A stretch of 64,000 nucleotides of DNA, from NCBI GenBank assembly GCA_029204225.1, contig CM055107.1, positions 25,879,391 to 25,943,390 on the forward strand. The letters run 5' to 3'. A model generated the notes under the pieces. It saw nothing but the letters and a program-made list of their open reading frames with translations. It was not told where the DNA came from and did no database searches. A program made the translations under genes and the position numbers. Source of the DNA: Diphasiastrum complanatum (Eukaryota; Streptophyta; Lycopodiopsida; Lycopodiales; Lycopodiaceae). This document shows positions 42,760 through 53,608 of this stretch, one piece after another. Within the stretch, counting starts at the first letter, position 1. Every line of letters starts with the position of its first letter.

Positions 42760-43326
42760 AACTATGCAGGTTTAACCACATCGGATTACAATGCCTGTTA
42801 TATTTGTGGATTACTTTTGGAGGGTCGACATAGCACAAATATGCTGAAAAAAGTGTACAAAAATCATTGCAAATACTTGCTGCTTGATCATCCTTTTCGA
42901 AGGTTGAATAGGCGATTTTTTGGAGGGCGAGGAGATAATCCTCTGACTACACCACCACCCCCATGCATGGGAGTAGCGGCATGGCATGGTGAATGGCTTA
43001 AACATCATGACGTTAATTCTTCATGGAATGAATCCATTGATGGTATGAAACGGTTGTCTATTTTTCATAAATTATCCTATTGGAGGAATTTATTGATAAA
43101 CCATTTATTGGATCCTATGCACATATTCAAAAATCTCGGTGAATCCTTATGGAACCACATCATTTGCATAAAAGACAACTCTGCAGCTCGTAAAAATCTA
43201 CAATCGGCCGATGTGAAAAGACCCTATTGGATTCAATACACCAAAGGTGGAGATGAGATTCTACGTAGCATGCCATGGATTCTTACAAAAGAGCAACTCT
43301 CATATATTAAACATGTCATAAAATAA
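42760..43326 (+). pseudogene. CACTA (En/Spm) transposase tnp2 fragment
   Basis: NHCKYLLLDHPFRRLNRRFF corresponds to the tnp2 motif R-FLPLNHP-R. SIFHKLSYWRNLLINHLLD and PMHIFKNLGESLWNHI correspond to SIFFxLPYWxxLxxRHNLDVMH-EKN. KDNSAARKNL follows. The Cys upstream (ACYICGLLL) also fits. The frame is open for 169 codons. The DDE core residues cannot all be placed, and the protein is much shorter than the usual 600 or more. Confidence 0.75.
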
Positions 43327-44050
43327 AGGAAAGAAACATAACATTGAAACGAAAAGAAATATCAATCGAAGAAGAAGAAGAACATTGGAGAACGATGAAC
43401 CTTTGGAGTCTTTACCTTCAAAATGCTCTCGTGAATGGGTTTTTGATACGATGCTAAAAGCATCCGAAAACGGAGAAGTGACCGGATTAGAATGAGAATT
43501 TGTTCATGGATGTGGATGGAAGATTAGTGTAGTATTGTTTTTGTACTACTCAATATATATATAGTATTTTTTAAATTACACGCATTTGTTTTTTTTTGTG
43601 ATTTAATATAAATCATACACTGCCATGTGGGCATATGGACACCATTATCGTGTTGAGAGAGTTGACAACAAGTAACGTACATATGATTGTGGTATAATGG
43701 CCAACTTTCAACCACCACCCAATTTTGAGGTCGTTTTGGAAGAACTTGAACCACTCATCCAAACTCTAAATGATGTGGAAATGACGGGAGAAGAAGATAC
43801 AAATGAAAATGATGAGATTCATACGATCGTACAAGGCCAAATTGGGGGTAATTTGAGGCCCCCACGTGTGGATGAGATAGAATTAGAAGAAGAGGAGATT
43901 AAATATGAGGGTAGTTCACATCATCAAAGAGACATCGTGGACCATAGATTTGAAAGGAACCATTGGATGCAAGTAAAGGGAACCCATGAAGAGTTGAAAG
44001 ACAAATGGGACTTCAACTTCATTAAAAAATTTCAATGTGAAATTCATTGA
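43327..44050 (+). pseudogene. CACTA element downstream coding remnants
   Basis: A basic/acidic string (about 43340-43500) then a 117-codon frame 43697-44050, MANFQPPPNFEVVLEELEPL, very acidic with EDTNENDEIHTI. No known domain. Location suggests the same element. Confidence 0.35.
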
Positions 44051-46274
44051 AGGGACCCGACATTCAAAGTCATTGATTCTTCATTAAAAATCTTGAAAAT
44101 GAAGTTTTAATTCATTTAGATCCAGTTGAAGTCTAGTTGCACTACATGTGGACAGATTCTTGGGGAGCTATCAATGGGTAATGGATACTTGGTGATCAGA
44201 TGGTACAAGGTACAAGGTTCTGGAGCTATCCTACCTGATATGTTATGGATCGTGGGTGAGTTGTTCATCATGATAGTGGATCTAGTTTGCATTTGCTTTG
44301 GCTTGGACGCTATGATGGATACAGTGTTGGTGAGATAGGCTCCTTGGTGGGAGGTCTATAGACTGGTCAAATCAAAATTGGCAACGTCAAGCATGGGAAG
44401 TTGAGCCTACATGGGATATAGGCCCAGGCAAATCATCATCAATATCTTTGGAAGATGGGCGAGCTACTCAAGTATAGCCTATGATGAGTTTTACGTACAT
44501 TCATTCATTGAGTCCTTGGTAGACTCTTGTGCTTGGAGCATGGGGAATGGATGGGGATCAACTTTCAGGACGGATAGTTGGATATGCTTGGACATGAGGG
44601 CATCTTGTTACAAGTGCGGGCCATGGTTGGAGATTTGATTTGGTGACAAGTGGTGTAGCAGCGGATCTACAGGTGGCACATGTGTTGGTACAACAGGATA
44701 CCACATATGGGCAGGCTTTGGTCATGTATTTGACGCTTTATCATTCATGTTGGTTTGCATGAGTGTGTGTGGGCTTGCATGTTACCTTGTCACAAGATTC
44801 TAGATCTGAGTCAGAGTTGTATGTGGTTGTGCATTTGCTACATTAGAAACAACGTAATCATTTGATGCTCTTTGACTTGTCATTATGTCTACTAGCTATT
44901 TATCCGGTGAGGGTATAGTCTTATGGTGATAGTAAGATTTTCTCAGGTTGAGCCTCAGTCGCTCATTTATGTCAGCTTTATAGGTTTGTACTTGTAAGTG
45001 TCTGATAGGATGTCTGCCTAGCTAGATGGAAGATGTAAGTCTCATGGTGGCAGTGGGATTTTCTCAGTTTGAGCCATGTCGCTCATGTGGTCCATTTGTG
45101 TTCAAGTCGGATTGGGGACGACGAGTTAGTTGGTCGAGAGTATGGTAGACTCTCTGTATGAGCATTGTGTTTACATGATACTTTGTGAGTCAAACCTGGT
45201 AAGTTTGTTGGTGTGCTTGAGTGTGAGTCAAGTACAGGGTAGCTGTGATATGCATAACATCTTTTGGACACTCCAAACGCTACTGCAATATATTGTTTTT
45301 TATCCCTATCACATTTGAGCTTAAGGGAGAGAGTTAGAAATCATATTGTGATACGATTCATTAGTATAAGCTCTAAATGTGATGATGTAATTATTGTACA
45401 GTTTATTTGGTTTACTATATATGGTTGTGATCGAGACGTGACCCATTAGGATATATTGATCGGGCACTGATCTCATAGTCAACTACTTGAGTTAGCCGAG
45501 TAGCCACACATAGGAGAAATTAACATGTACCGAGTTATATATAGTACTTGCTATACTCAGAGGCGTGTCCTGAGTTTGTCAGTCAAATTTGGCCATGTTG
45601 ACAAGTGATATAGGACACCTACCTTTTCATGCAGTTTGTGAATACTCTATATGTATAGTGTTTCTTTGTAATCTAATAACTTTGTGTGCCATCTTTGAGA
45701 GCTTGTGAGGAGTGGCTATGGTGATTGTGTGATGTGATCTGCATACTGCACTAGATTCTATCGGAATTTCAACTATGAGACATGATGAGGTGTCAAGATG
45801 AAGACCCACCCCCTTTCCAAAGGAAGAATTTTACTTATGCAAGACCAATTGCAAAAGCCAATTACATATAAATCAAATATTTTTAGAGGTTTGATAAACT
45901 TTAAAAAGTGTACAAAACATGATTGGAATCTAATGACTATATTTTCATGAATTCAAACTTTGCAAATCATCAAACCAGTTTTCATAAATATGTCAAATTG
46001 TCACACAATCATAAGATTTGCTTACATGCAAGAGTAAGAGACTCAAACAAAGTAACTTGCAAAAGGTATGGAGGAGATTTTAGGTTCATGCAAGTCTTAT
46101 AACATGAAAATTTTTGGAAGAGATCAATGCATCTATACACCAAGAATTGGAATTTTGGGTTCAAATTGAAAGGTTTTGGACGTATAGACTTTGGAATGGA
46201 TCTAAAATGATGGTAGGTCAATTTCATTGGCAAGATGTAGAGGAGTAGAGTTGGGGTTTGTGATAGGTGAATAA
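44051..46274. other. Unassigned repeat-like DNA, possible LTR start near 45,320
   Basis: No protein domain was recognised. TTAAGGGAGAGAGTTAGAAATC at about 45311-45332 looks like a polypurine tract followed by an LTR start, and the following 500 bp have LTR-like composition. There is no partner copy to confirm it. Confidence 0.25.
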
Positions 46275-46302
46275 GGGGGGGGGGGGGGGGGGGGGGGGGG
46301 GG
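46275..46302. repeat. (G)28 homopolymer
   Basis: Uninterrupted run of 28 guanines in AT-rich DNA. Rare in plant genomes and prone to sequencing or assembly length error. Confidence 0.9.
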
Positions 46303-46574
46303 TTTGAATAATGTGGATCATCCAAGATCATCCAAGAGCTCCCATCAATTGGCATGGTCTCCTTCTGCCATAGCTCCAAAGGCACCTTCTCCAAGCACCT
46401 ACACACACAAGCAAACAAAAGGCATAAAAAATATGCATTGATGAGAATTAGGAAATGGCGGGAGGGCGCTTTACACTTTTTATAAAGAGTGGGGAGGCTT
46501 TCTAGGGGTGGTGTTGTGTCAAGTTTAAGTGTCTAAAGTGTGGGAAAGACTTATAGTGAAGTAAAGGTAAGTGG
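46303..46574. other. Intergenic DNA
   Basis: No gene recognised. Confidence 0.25.
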
Positions 46575-46790
46575 AGTGAAAGAGTGAGGTGTAAAGGTGA
46601 GAGAGATTTGCATGGGAGTTGGAATTGGTCAAGTGAGAGAGGAGTAGGCCATAAGCCCTTAAGCCATGGGAGTGAAAGAGTGAGGTACATAGGTGAGGGA
46701 GAGTTGCATGGGAGTTGCAATTCGTCAAGGGAGAGAGGAGTAGGACGCCCCTACATAGATGCCCATAAGCCCTTAAGCCATGTGGCAAAC
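46575..46790. repeat. Two-copy tandem repeat, 96-bp unit
   Basis: AGTGAAAGAGTGAGGT starts at 46575 and 46671, and both units end in CATAAGCCCTTAAGCCATG. The second contains an extra 17 bp (ACGCCCCTACATAGATG). Confidence 0.8.
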
Positions 46791-47407
46791 TAGGTAAGTG
46801 ATATATGACATGCAAAGAAGATAGTTGGCTCAACATTTAATGTTAGCCATGATTAAGTTAGATTTATGCCACAACTTCTCCCCCAAGTTCAAACTTTTCA
46901 AGGAAGGAGTGTAATATATGTCCATCTTATCTTACATAAGAATCATCACTTCCTAGGCTTTTTTTTTTCTATATTCAAATATGAGATCATATCTAGTTCA
47001 ATCATTCAAGAAATTTTATGGAAAATAAAAATGAATGGAAGATGGGATCGCCTTTATTTCTTGGGCATTTTTGCCTCTACAATTCACACATGTTGAACCC
47101 TTCTAAGCATATGGGTCTAGAACCCTATGGTCTCCATGAAGACTTGTAACACTTGCAAAGAAATTATACTTCCAAGCAAAAAACAAACAATCGATACACA
47201 AAATGTGGACCTGTAAGTGGCTCAAGAAAGTCATCATTTAACTAGATGCACCAACCTTTTTCTCATTAGCTTAGATTTGCTACTTTGCCAAAATGGATGG
47301 AATAAAAATCAAGAATCAATTTCTTTGAAAGCAAATATTGGCCTTGCTAATTATCATGTCCTGGCATCTAGCCTTAGTAATAGCTAATTGTAGGTTTACT
47401 AAAAAAA
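46791..47407. other. 3' flank of the homogentisate dioxygenase gene
   Basis: Non-coding. The transcript of the minus-strand gene should end in this stretch. Confidence 0.35.
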
Positions 47408-47632
47408 TTAGGGGCTCCTTGGAGATTCTTGTCTTGTCACCTTCAAATTAGCATTTCCTTGATCAAAGTGAGAACGTAAGCCAATCCAACATTTATAATA
47501 ATCTGGATCAATGTCTGGTGAATTGAAAGCCCAGGGAGTAATCTTCGGGGTTAAAGAGGATTCAAACATAAAGGCAAGTGTGTCCTCAGATACTTTTGAT
47601 GGCTTTGAATCATCTTCTCCAGCCACAGTTTT
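47408..47632 (-). CDS. HGO: Homogentisate 1,2-dioxygenase, last exon
   Basis: Homogentisate dioxygenase opens the aromatic ring of homogentisate in tyrosine catabolism, in the cytosol. This exon encodes the final 74 residues: KTVAGEDDSKPSKVSEDTLA, FMFESSLTPKITPWAFNSPD, then DPDYYKCWIGLRSHF and a short polar tail to the stop. DTLAFMFES and DYYxCWIGLxSHF are hallmark strings of the family. The acceptor is TTGCCTGGACAG|AAAACT, phase 0. It joins in frame to the exon at 48604-48687. No stop or frameshift within. Confidence 0.85.
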   Translation of the reverse strand, partial: KTVAGEDDSKPSKVSEDTLAFMFESSLTPKITPWAFNSPDIDPDYYKCWIGLRSHFDQGNANLKVTRQESPRSP

Positions 47633-48603
47633 CTGTCCAGGCAAAGTAAGCAAGTTGTCAAAAAATTTCATGGAAACTAGCCACCTCATGATATAGCAAG
47701 ACACAATATCTTCTTCATACTCATAGACTCCAATTTTCAAATAATTTACACTTGCAAACTCACCAGCATTCTTACATCATAAAATTCTTTGATGTGCAAA
47801 ATCTCGCATGTTTACCATTTTGTGAGTAAAGGCAATTGGTTAGTTTCTTTTATTCACACTCAATACCACATGCACTTGAATCTCATTATTCGCATTTTAA
47901 GATGGTGGCCAAACTATCAATTCGAATGCAAGTTAAAGTATGCATTGATGGTAAAATCACAATACAACTATGTTAAGAATTTTTCTCGTAATAAGATGCA
48001 CATAAGCACAAAACTAGCTTCCATCATAAAAATGACTTTCTTATATGTTCAAAAATAGGTCAATTTGCTCTTCAAGTTTAACTACAAATAAGCATGCTTA
48101 GATAAAAATGTAGATATCGGAGCAAATAAAATTCCTATAGAAACGCAAAGTGGTACTAAATAATGAAAGAGGTTCAAGGTGTCTTCTCAACATTTGTTGT
48201 TAAAACTTCAAAATCAACCAACACAAATCATACAGTTTAGGAAATAGGACATTTATATTTGCATGGAATGATACTTAGTAATTGATGAGCTACAAACAAC
48301 TACAGTGGCATAGAACCATTATACAACCTTTGTATGATATGGCCTTTATATTGATTCTATAAAAGCTTGATTTGAAAAATATTAGCAAAACCATATTCAA
48401 CACATTGGTAGGTAGCTTAGGGATGTTGCCACATGCCACAAAGGAGAAAAACAAATGAAATCCATACATGAATATTTGAAAGCCTTGTTTTTTAACATTA
48501 GATTGCACACATAATCGATCTATACATAAAATAGAGCATTCTATTTTAAACTAGCAAAGAAATGATTATGCCATGGCATCAAAAAAAATGGATGCTTGTT
48601 TAC
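47633..48603 (-). other. Last intron of the homogentisate dioxygenase gene (971 bp)
   Basis: Donor TATGAG|GTAAAC and acceptor GGACAG|AAAACT on the minus strand, phase 0. AT-rich with no transposon protein recognised inside. Confidence 0.75.
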
Positions 48604-48687
48604 CTCATACGTCAGTGTGTCAACACCATGTGGGGTCATGCAGCTATGCAAACTTGCACCTCCTGGCAAAAAACCCTCTGCCTTTCC
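48604..48687 (-). CDS. HGO: Homogentisate 1,2-dioxygenase, penultimate exon (28 codons)
   Basis: An 84-bp exon encoding [20 protein letters not shown] followed by GVDTLTYE. It is flanked by TTCTACAG| and |GTAAAC, phase 0 at both ends. The His of MTPH corresponds to human His371, an iron ligand. The family has HGPD at this site and here it is HGVD, a change at a conserved proline next to the ligand. Upstream exons with the other ligands (His335, Glu341 in human) were not found up to 64 kb, so they lie far away, are unrecognised, or are lost. Confidence 0.85.
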
Positions 48688-48959
48688 CTGTAGAAATGCA
48701 TATCTAGGTGTGATTTTTCAAAAGGTAAAAAAACCGGTTTAACTTATTGAAACAAGTTTCCAAAAGGTAGAATAATCTTGGGCTTCAATATTCCAACGAA
48801 GCTCATAGTCACAGGAACCTTAGTTTCATTCAAATACTTCTTCATGCTATATCCACATACAAGGTGCATAGATGACAAGTATGATACAATTTTTTTTGAG
48901 CATTAAGAATATCCTAGTATCAAAAAATCCCTTTCATCTCACCAAAAAATTGATCAAAT
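48688..48959 (-). other. Probable intron of the homogentisate dioxygenase gene
   Basis: Nothing recognised. Continues upstream of the exon at 48604-48687. Confidence 0.35.
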
Positions 48960-49690
48960 TTCTATATTGCAACAATGTCACATAGATTTTTGAGATGTCA
49001 CAACATCCCACCACAAAGGCTGCTAGAAACCACATTTTGTACAGCCTTGGGAAACTTGCCTTCAATAAATGATGGCAAGATTACATAAGAAAAAATGCAA
49101 TGTTGATGCTGATAGAACTTTTTAAGAATATTGGAAGGTCTATTGCATCTTGAAGTATCACATTTGAAGTCTTGTAAATGAATAAACATTACAAAGAAAA
49201 AAAAAAATGGAACTCAAGATAGACTGGGTACATGAATGATGAAAGATCTATTGTATCTTAAAGTGTTACATTTCAAGTTTTGTGAATGAAAAAACATTAG
49301 ACTTTGGCTAAGGCATCTTGAAAATTGATAGCGTTGTGAAATTAAGGTCTAAAATTTGTGCAAAAATCCCAAACCCTACAACCATTCTTCACAAAAAATT
49401 TGTCCAAGCTAATGCACATGTCAATAGCTCGGATGTTGTGAACTAGAGGGTAGAGGGTAGGGTCTAGCACCCTAGAGGGCAGAGGTAGAAGACTATCATT
49501 AAATCTTGCTACAATATGATGAATGGCCAAACAGAACTGATTGATTCTTTGAAGTGGCCTCAAAACCTTTTTTTTACACACATTGTAGCAGCTAATCCAA
49601 CTCTCAAAATTGTGATATGATATTCCCAATCAATCTAGCATAGTCAGAAACTCCCACTTGCAAGAAATCTTGGCAAAACATGGAGAGGAG
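48960..49690 (-). pseudogene. Unrecognised decayed ORF
   Basis: Minus-strand pieces read KKVLRPLQRINQFCLAIHHI, then VLDPTLYPLVHNIRAIDMCI and SLDKFFVKNG (49629-49342). Further on they read TSRCNRPSNILKKFYQHQHC and LPSFIEGKFPKAVQNVVSS (49189-48998). They may be one protein interrupted by stops, perhaps from a transposon in the intron. Family not recognised. Confidence 0.3.
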
Positions 49691-50689
49691 AAAGAGTTTC
49701 AATCAAGCACGTAAGGAGATTTCGACGACAGTCTACAAGTTAATTAGAGACTGGCGTGAGTTGAGGTAGGTCTTTGTTTAGGTAAACAGTCCCTAAAAAA
49801 AAATTAATACAAATCACACACCATTTAGGGCCTTAGGGCCTCAATAAAAAAAGTTAAAAATGCTCATCTTTAAAACACGTTTGAAATGGGGATATCTTTG
49901 TTGTAGTTTATTATTTTCCTCTAGAGTCCTCTTTCTTTTAAGGGTGTTGGTTCACCTTATATTTATCTTTCTACAGATATTATCATATATGCAGAGCAAG
50001 ATTACATTTTTCTCACTGGTGATTTTAAATAGACTTCTATGATCCTACAAACCAGCTTCATGTATGTGCCCTGATGGAGATGACTTGAGAGTTACCAAGA
50101 CCTCCAAGGATATTTTGGGCCCTACTATCCCCTATAGAGAGTATCTAATGTAGTTGGCCATTTTTAATGGTCTAGCTTGTTGGCTAGGACTCATGCAGAT
50201 ATATCTACCATCCTCACAGTGGAAGACATGGTGTTGTTAATGGGATCACCAACTTCCATCTACTCATACATGAGTTACCTATCTCTCCTACCACTCTATG
50301 TGATCATTTCTTCCTTTCCTTTAATCTTGACACTATTTATTTACCTCATCAGTCCTCACCCCATCTTTGGATCATGCACCCAAATACATCTTTGATCATT
50401 CACTTATGACAATTTATCAGCATTTGCTTATCCCACTGCTCCATATCTTCCCACATCATAGCTCACTAGAAGCACAAGCTTCCTTCCTTACTACAGCACT
50501 CCATACTATTGCTATAGTACAAACATGATAATAAAAAACCCAAATCCACCAAGTCTAGATCAATACGCCCTCCTTGATATGACAATGAGTGTTATTCCCA
50601 CCATCATTTTGTCACATATGCATGCACGCACATCCCCCATCTTTTATGCTCCATACGTAGTCTTTGTACCCACTGACTTCACCAATTAA
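49691..50689. other. Decayed repeat DNA, possibly the gag region of the next gypsy element
   Basis: No domain can be supported. Short Pro/Ser/Thr-rich frames occur near 50180-50640. Confidence 0.25.
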
Positions 50690-51715
50690 AGAAGTGGGCC
50701 TCTTTGTTTTATTTATAATAAGCCCGGACATGTTATGAAATTATGCCCAGAGCAAAAGAAACTCGCAGCTCAAGTGACTGACATGTCAGGTAAAGAAAAT
50801 CTAAAGTTGGAAATTGATCTAATAGATTGTGAGTGTGAATGTTCTCTTAGTAATATTTCCTTCTTGCCAAATGATTTATTTCGTTGAAAGACACAGTTAC
50901 AAATCAAGAAGTCAATATTTTGGCGAGTAAGTTCAACTCATAATTTCATTAATCCTTTTCCTGTGCAAAAACTCGGCCTGGAAACTATAATTGGCAATCA
51001 TAGATATAAAGTATATCTACCTTTATTTTCATGTTTTATATTTAGCATGCAATGATATAATTCTAGGCTACTAGTGATTATTTAAGAAATCTCTTGATAT
51101 TAATTTTGAGAATCATGTGCTCTCAGTTCAGGAGAGAGATAAAGTAGTCACATTTGACAAATAGATTGCAACGGCTAATGTAATGAAAAAAACATATTAA
51201 TTCATGGCATGAAGATATTCTTTATTTGTTATGCATGTTTTGAATTGCTCTAGAATGCATATAAATTGTTGTGAATTTTCTATAATTCTTAACTCTATGG
51301 ATTTAGATCAAGAGTAGATGAAAAAAACAAGACCGTAAATGAGTTTTGTGATGTATTTTTACCACCTTCTAGGTTAGTAGATCACATGATTACGTTAATT
51401 CTAGATAGTCAACTATCTCTAGACAATCGTACTGATTTTTTCAAAAGGAAAATGTAGAGATTAGACTTTTGCTAAAGAATCCAAGTGTAAATTCTTTAAG
51501 CATGGACTAGTATATCTTGGTCATAATATCACCTCGAAAGGGTTGAAAATAGAAGAAGATAGAATCAAGACAGTGCTTGATTGGCCGATATCAAAAATAA
51601 TAAGAAAAGTTAAATCTTTTTTCAATTTTATAATTTTCTTTCGAAGCTGTATAAAGAATTATGCAAAAGTTGCAAGACCTCTTAATAGTTTAACAAAAGG
51701 CAAAAGCTCAAAAGT

Positions 51716-52207
51716 ATGGTTGTTTCATCTCTTGTCTTACATATCACTGATCCAAATTTATCTTACGTTGTTAAAACCGATGCAAGTAATTCGACGATTG
51801 GAACAGTTCTCTTGCAAAATGATAGACCGATAGCATTTGAGAGCAAGAAATTTACTAGATCTCAATTGTGTTATACAACTCAAGAAAATGAGTTATTTGT
51901 GATTCACGCACTTAAGACCTGGACTCATTATTTTTATCATAATCAGTTTACAGTGTATAGAGGTCACAAGCCTCTGATATACTTTTGTAGTCAACCTTAT
52001 CTGAGGGGTCGTAAAGCTTTGTGGGCTGAGCTGATACAAGAATTTGACCATGAGATCCGATATGTCAAAGACAACTCTAACCAAGTTGCAGATGCTCTTA
52101 CTCATATTGGTGAATTAGATGAACTTTCATATACCCAGATTTCTATAGATCTATATCTTTCGTTGAGAAAAAAGTGTGAAACCAATTCTCATTTTGGTCA
52201 AATATGA
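51716..52207 (+). pseudogene. Gypsy RNase H domain
   Basis: A 163-codon frame: DPNLSYVVKTDASNSTIGTV (catalytic TDAS), LLQNDRPIAFESKKFTRSQ, then YTTQENELFVIHALKTW (catalytic Glu). It ends HEIRYVKDNSNQVADALTH, where NxVADALSR is usual, and runs into the linker before integrase. Confidence 0.9.
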
Positions 52208-53190
52208 AAGTTGGTTAAGATAGGACGAATAGAACTGAGATACATTTACAAGAATTTCAGTTGTCTAAGAAAGATAAGAAGATTTTGGAACATTTCATCA
52301 TCCAAAGTGGGTTACTATTTTGAAATGAAAAAATTTGTATACTCGAGGATGATGAGCTAAAGAAGCGAATTCCTTTTTAATGTCATGACATACCCTATGC
52401 AAATCATCTAAGTATACACAGGACTTATGACTTGATCAAAGGAGAGTATTATTGGCCAAAACTCAAGCCGTATGTTGAGTCGTATGTAGTTAAGTGTAAA
52501 CCATGTCAGCTAGCCAAAGCAGAATGCTTAAACGTTGGAGGGCTGTTACAACCCTTGGTATCTCTCAAAGAGATGAAAAAGCATATCTAGGATTTTTAGT
52601 TGGAAGTCCTAGGACCCAACAGCAGAATGATTATATTTGGGTTGTAGTGGATAGGTTAACTAAGTTAGCTACGTTCATTCCGTTAAATCAACCACAAACA
52701 TTTCGGATCTAGGTGGAAAGCTTATTCAGGTTGTATAGAGTGCCAAGTGATATCGTTAGTGATAGAGATCCTAAGTTTACAAGTCACTTCTGGTCAATTA
52801 TATTTCATAAGCTTGCAACCTTGTTTAGTTTTAGTTCTACTGAATATCCTGAATCAAATGGATAGACTTAAAGGACTAATCGGACTATGGAGTATATGTT
52901 GAGAACATATGTATCTCACAAGTAGTCTAAGTGGGAGAATTACATTCCTTTTATTGAGTTTGCTGACAATAGTAGAGTATTCTACTATAGGCTATAGTCC
53001 TTTTATACTTATGTACGGTTTTCAACCTAGATCTTTGGTTAATTTGGATACAAAATATGTTAAGATCCAAAAAAGTTGTCAATTTCTTGCATGATATGCC
53101 AAAAATAATCCAATGCCACGTCATAGTATTTGTAGTGCTCAGAATAGAGCTAAGCACTAGCATTTTGGTGAACGAGCATTTCAAAAGACA
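52208..53190 (+). pseudogene. Gypsy integrase
   Basis: Starting near 52370: H-x-x-x-x-HLSIHRTYDLIKGEYYWP, then YVVKCKPCQLAK (the HHCC zinc-binding domain). After frame breaks come VVDRLTKLATFIPL (first catalytic Asp), SDRDPKFTSHFW in another frame, and TIGYSPFILMYGFQPRS near 53000. Stops and indels throughout. Confidence 0.8.
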
Positions 53191-53194
53191 CTTG

Positions 53195-53198
<4 letters not shown>

Positions 53199-53255
<57 letters not shown>
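53199..53255. repeat. (TA)28 microsatellite
   Basis: Uninterrupted dinucleotide tract of about 57 bp directly after the gypsy integrase. Confidence 0.95.
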
Positions 53256-53260
<5 letters not shown>

Positions 53261-53608
53261 TCTCTTTTATCTTTTCATTCTTTTATTTCTTTTATATCTT
53301 TTATCCATTATCACACCCTCACCTCGAATTGCTAAGCCATTTTCCCCAAACTCCAATGAACCAATTTCTCATCCCCCATTTACCCTTTCATTTTGGACGT
53401 GTCCAAGAAACCCGACAAACCACTCACCTAGGCGCGACCCAAAATGAAGGGCCAGTAAAGGACCGAAGACCTCCACCACACCCCCCCAAAGTCGCCATCA
53501 AGGACGAACAATGCTTTTGGCTCAAGCCCTTAATGTTTTCAATGCCCACAACCCATCCAATTCTCTCCAGTTAGAGAATACAACCATCATCGCCCATATC
53601 TCACCCCC
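53256..53608. other. Spacer between gypsy integrase and downstream ORF
   Basis: Contains T-rich sequence and a Pro-rich open piece (53329-53574, MLSHFPQTPMNQFLIPHLPF). No domain. Confidence 0.3.

Larger units (their letters stand above)
50690..53190 (+). mobile_element. Ty3/gypsy gag-pol relic
   Basis: In order: a gag zinc knuckle with CFIYNKPGHVMKLC (second Cys changed to Tyr) at about 50701-50745; weak protease/RT remains (50.8-51.5 kb); the RT connection LVYLGHNITSKGLKIEEDRI (about 51508-51570); RNase H; an integrase zinc-binding domain; and integrase core. Stops and frame changes are numerous. The order is that of the gypsy superfamily (RT-RNase H before integrase). Confidence 0.8.

Noticed and set aside
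45083-45449. Short overlapping frames on both strands as small genes
   Set aside because: All are under about 65 codons, overlapping and without motifs, in repeat-like DNA.
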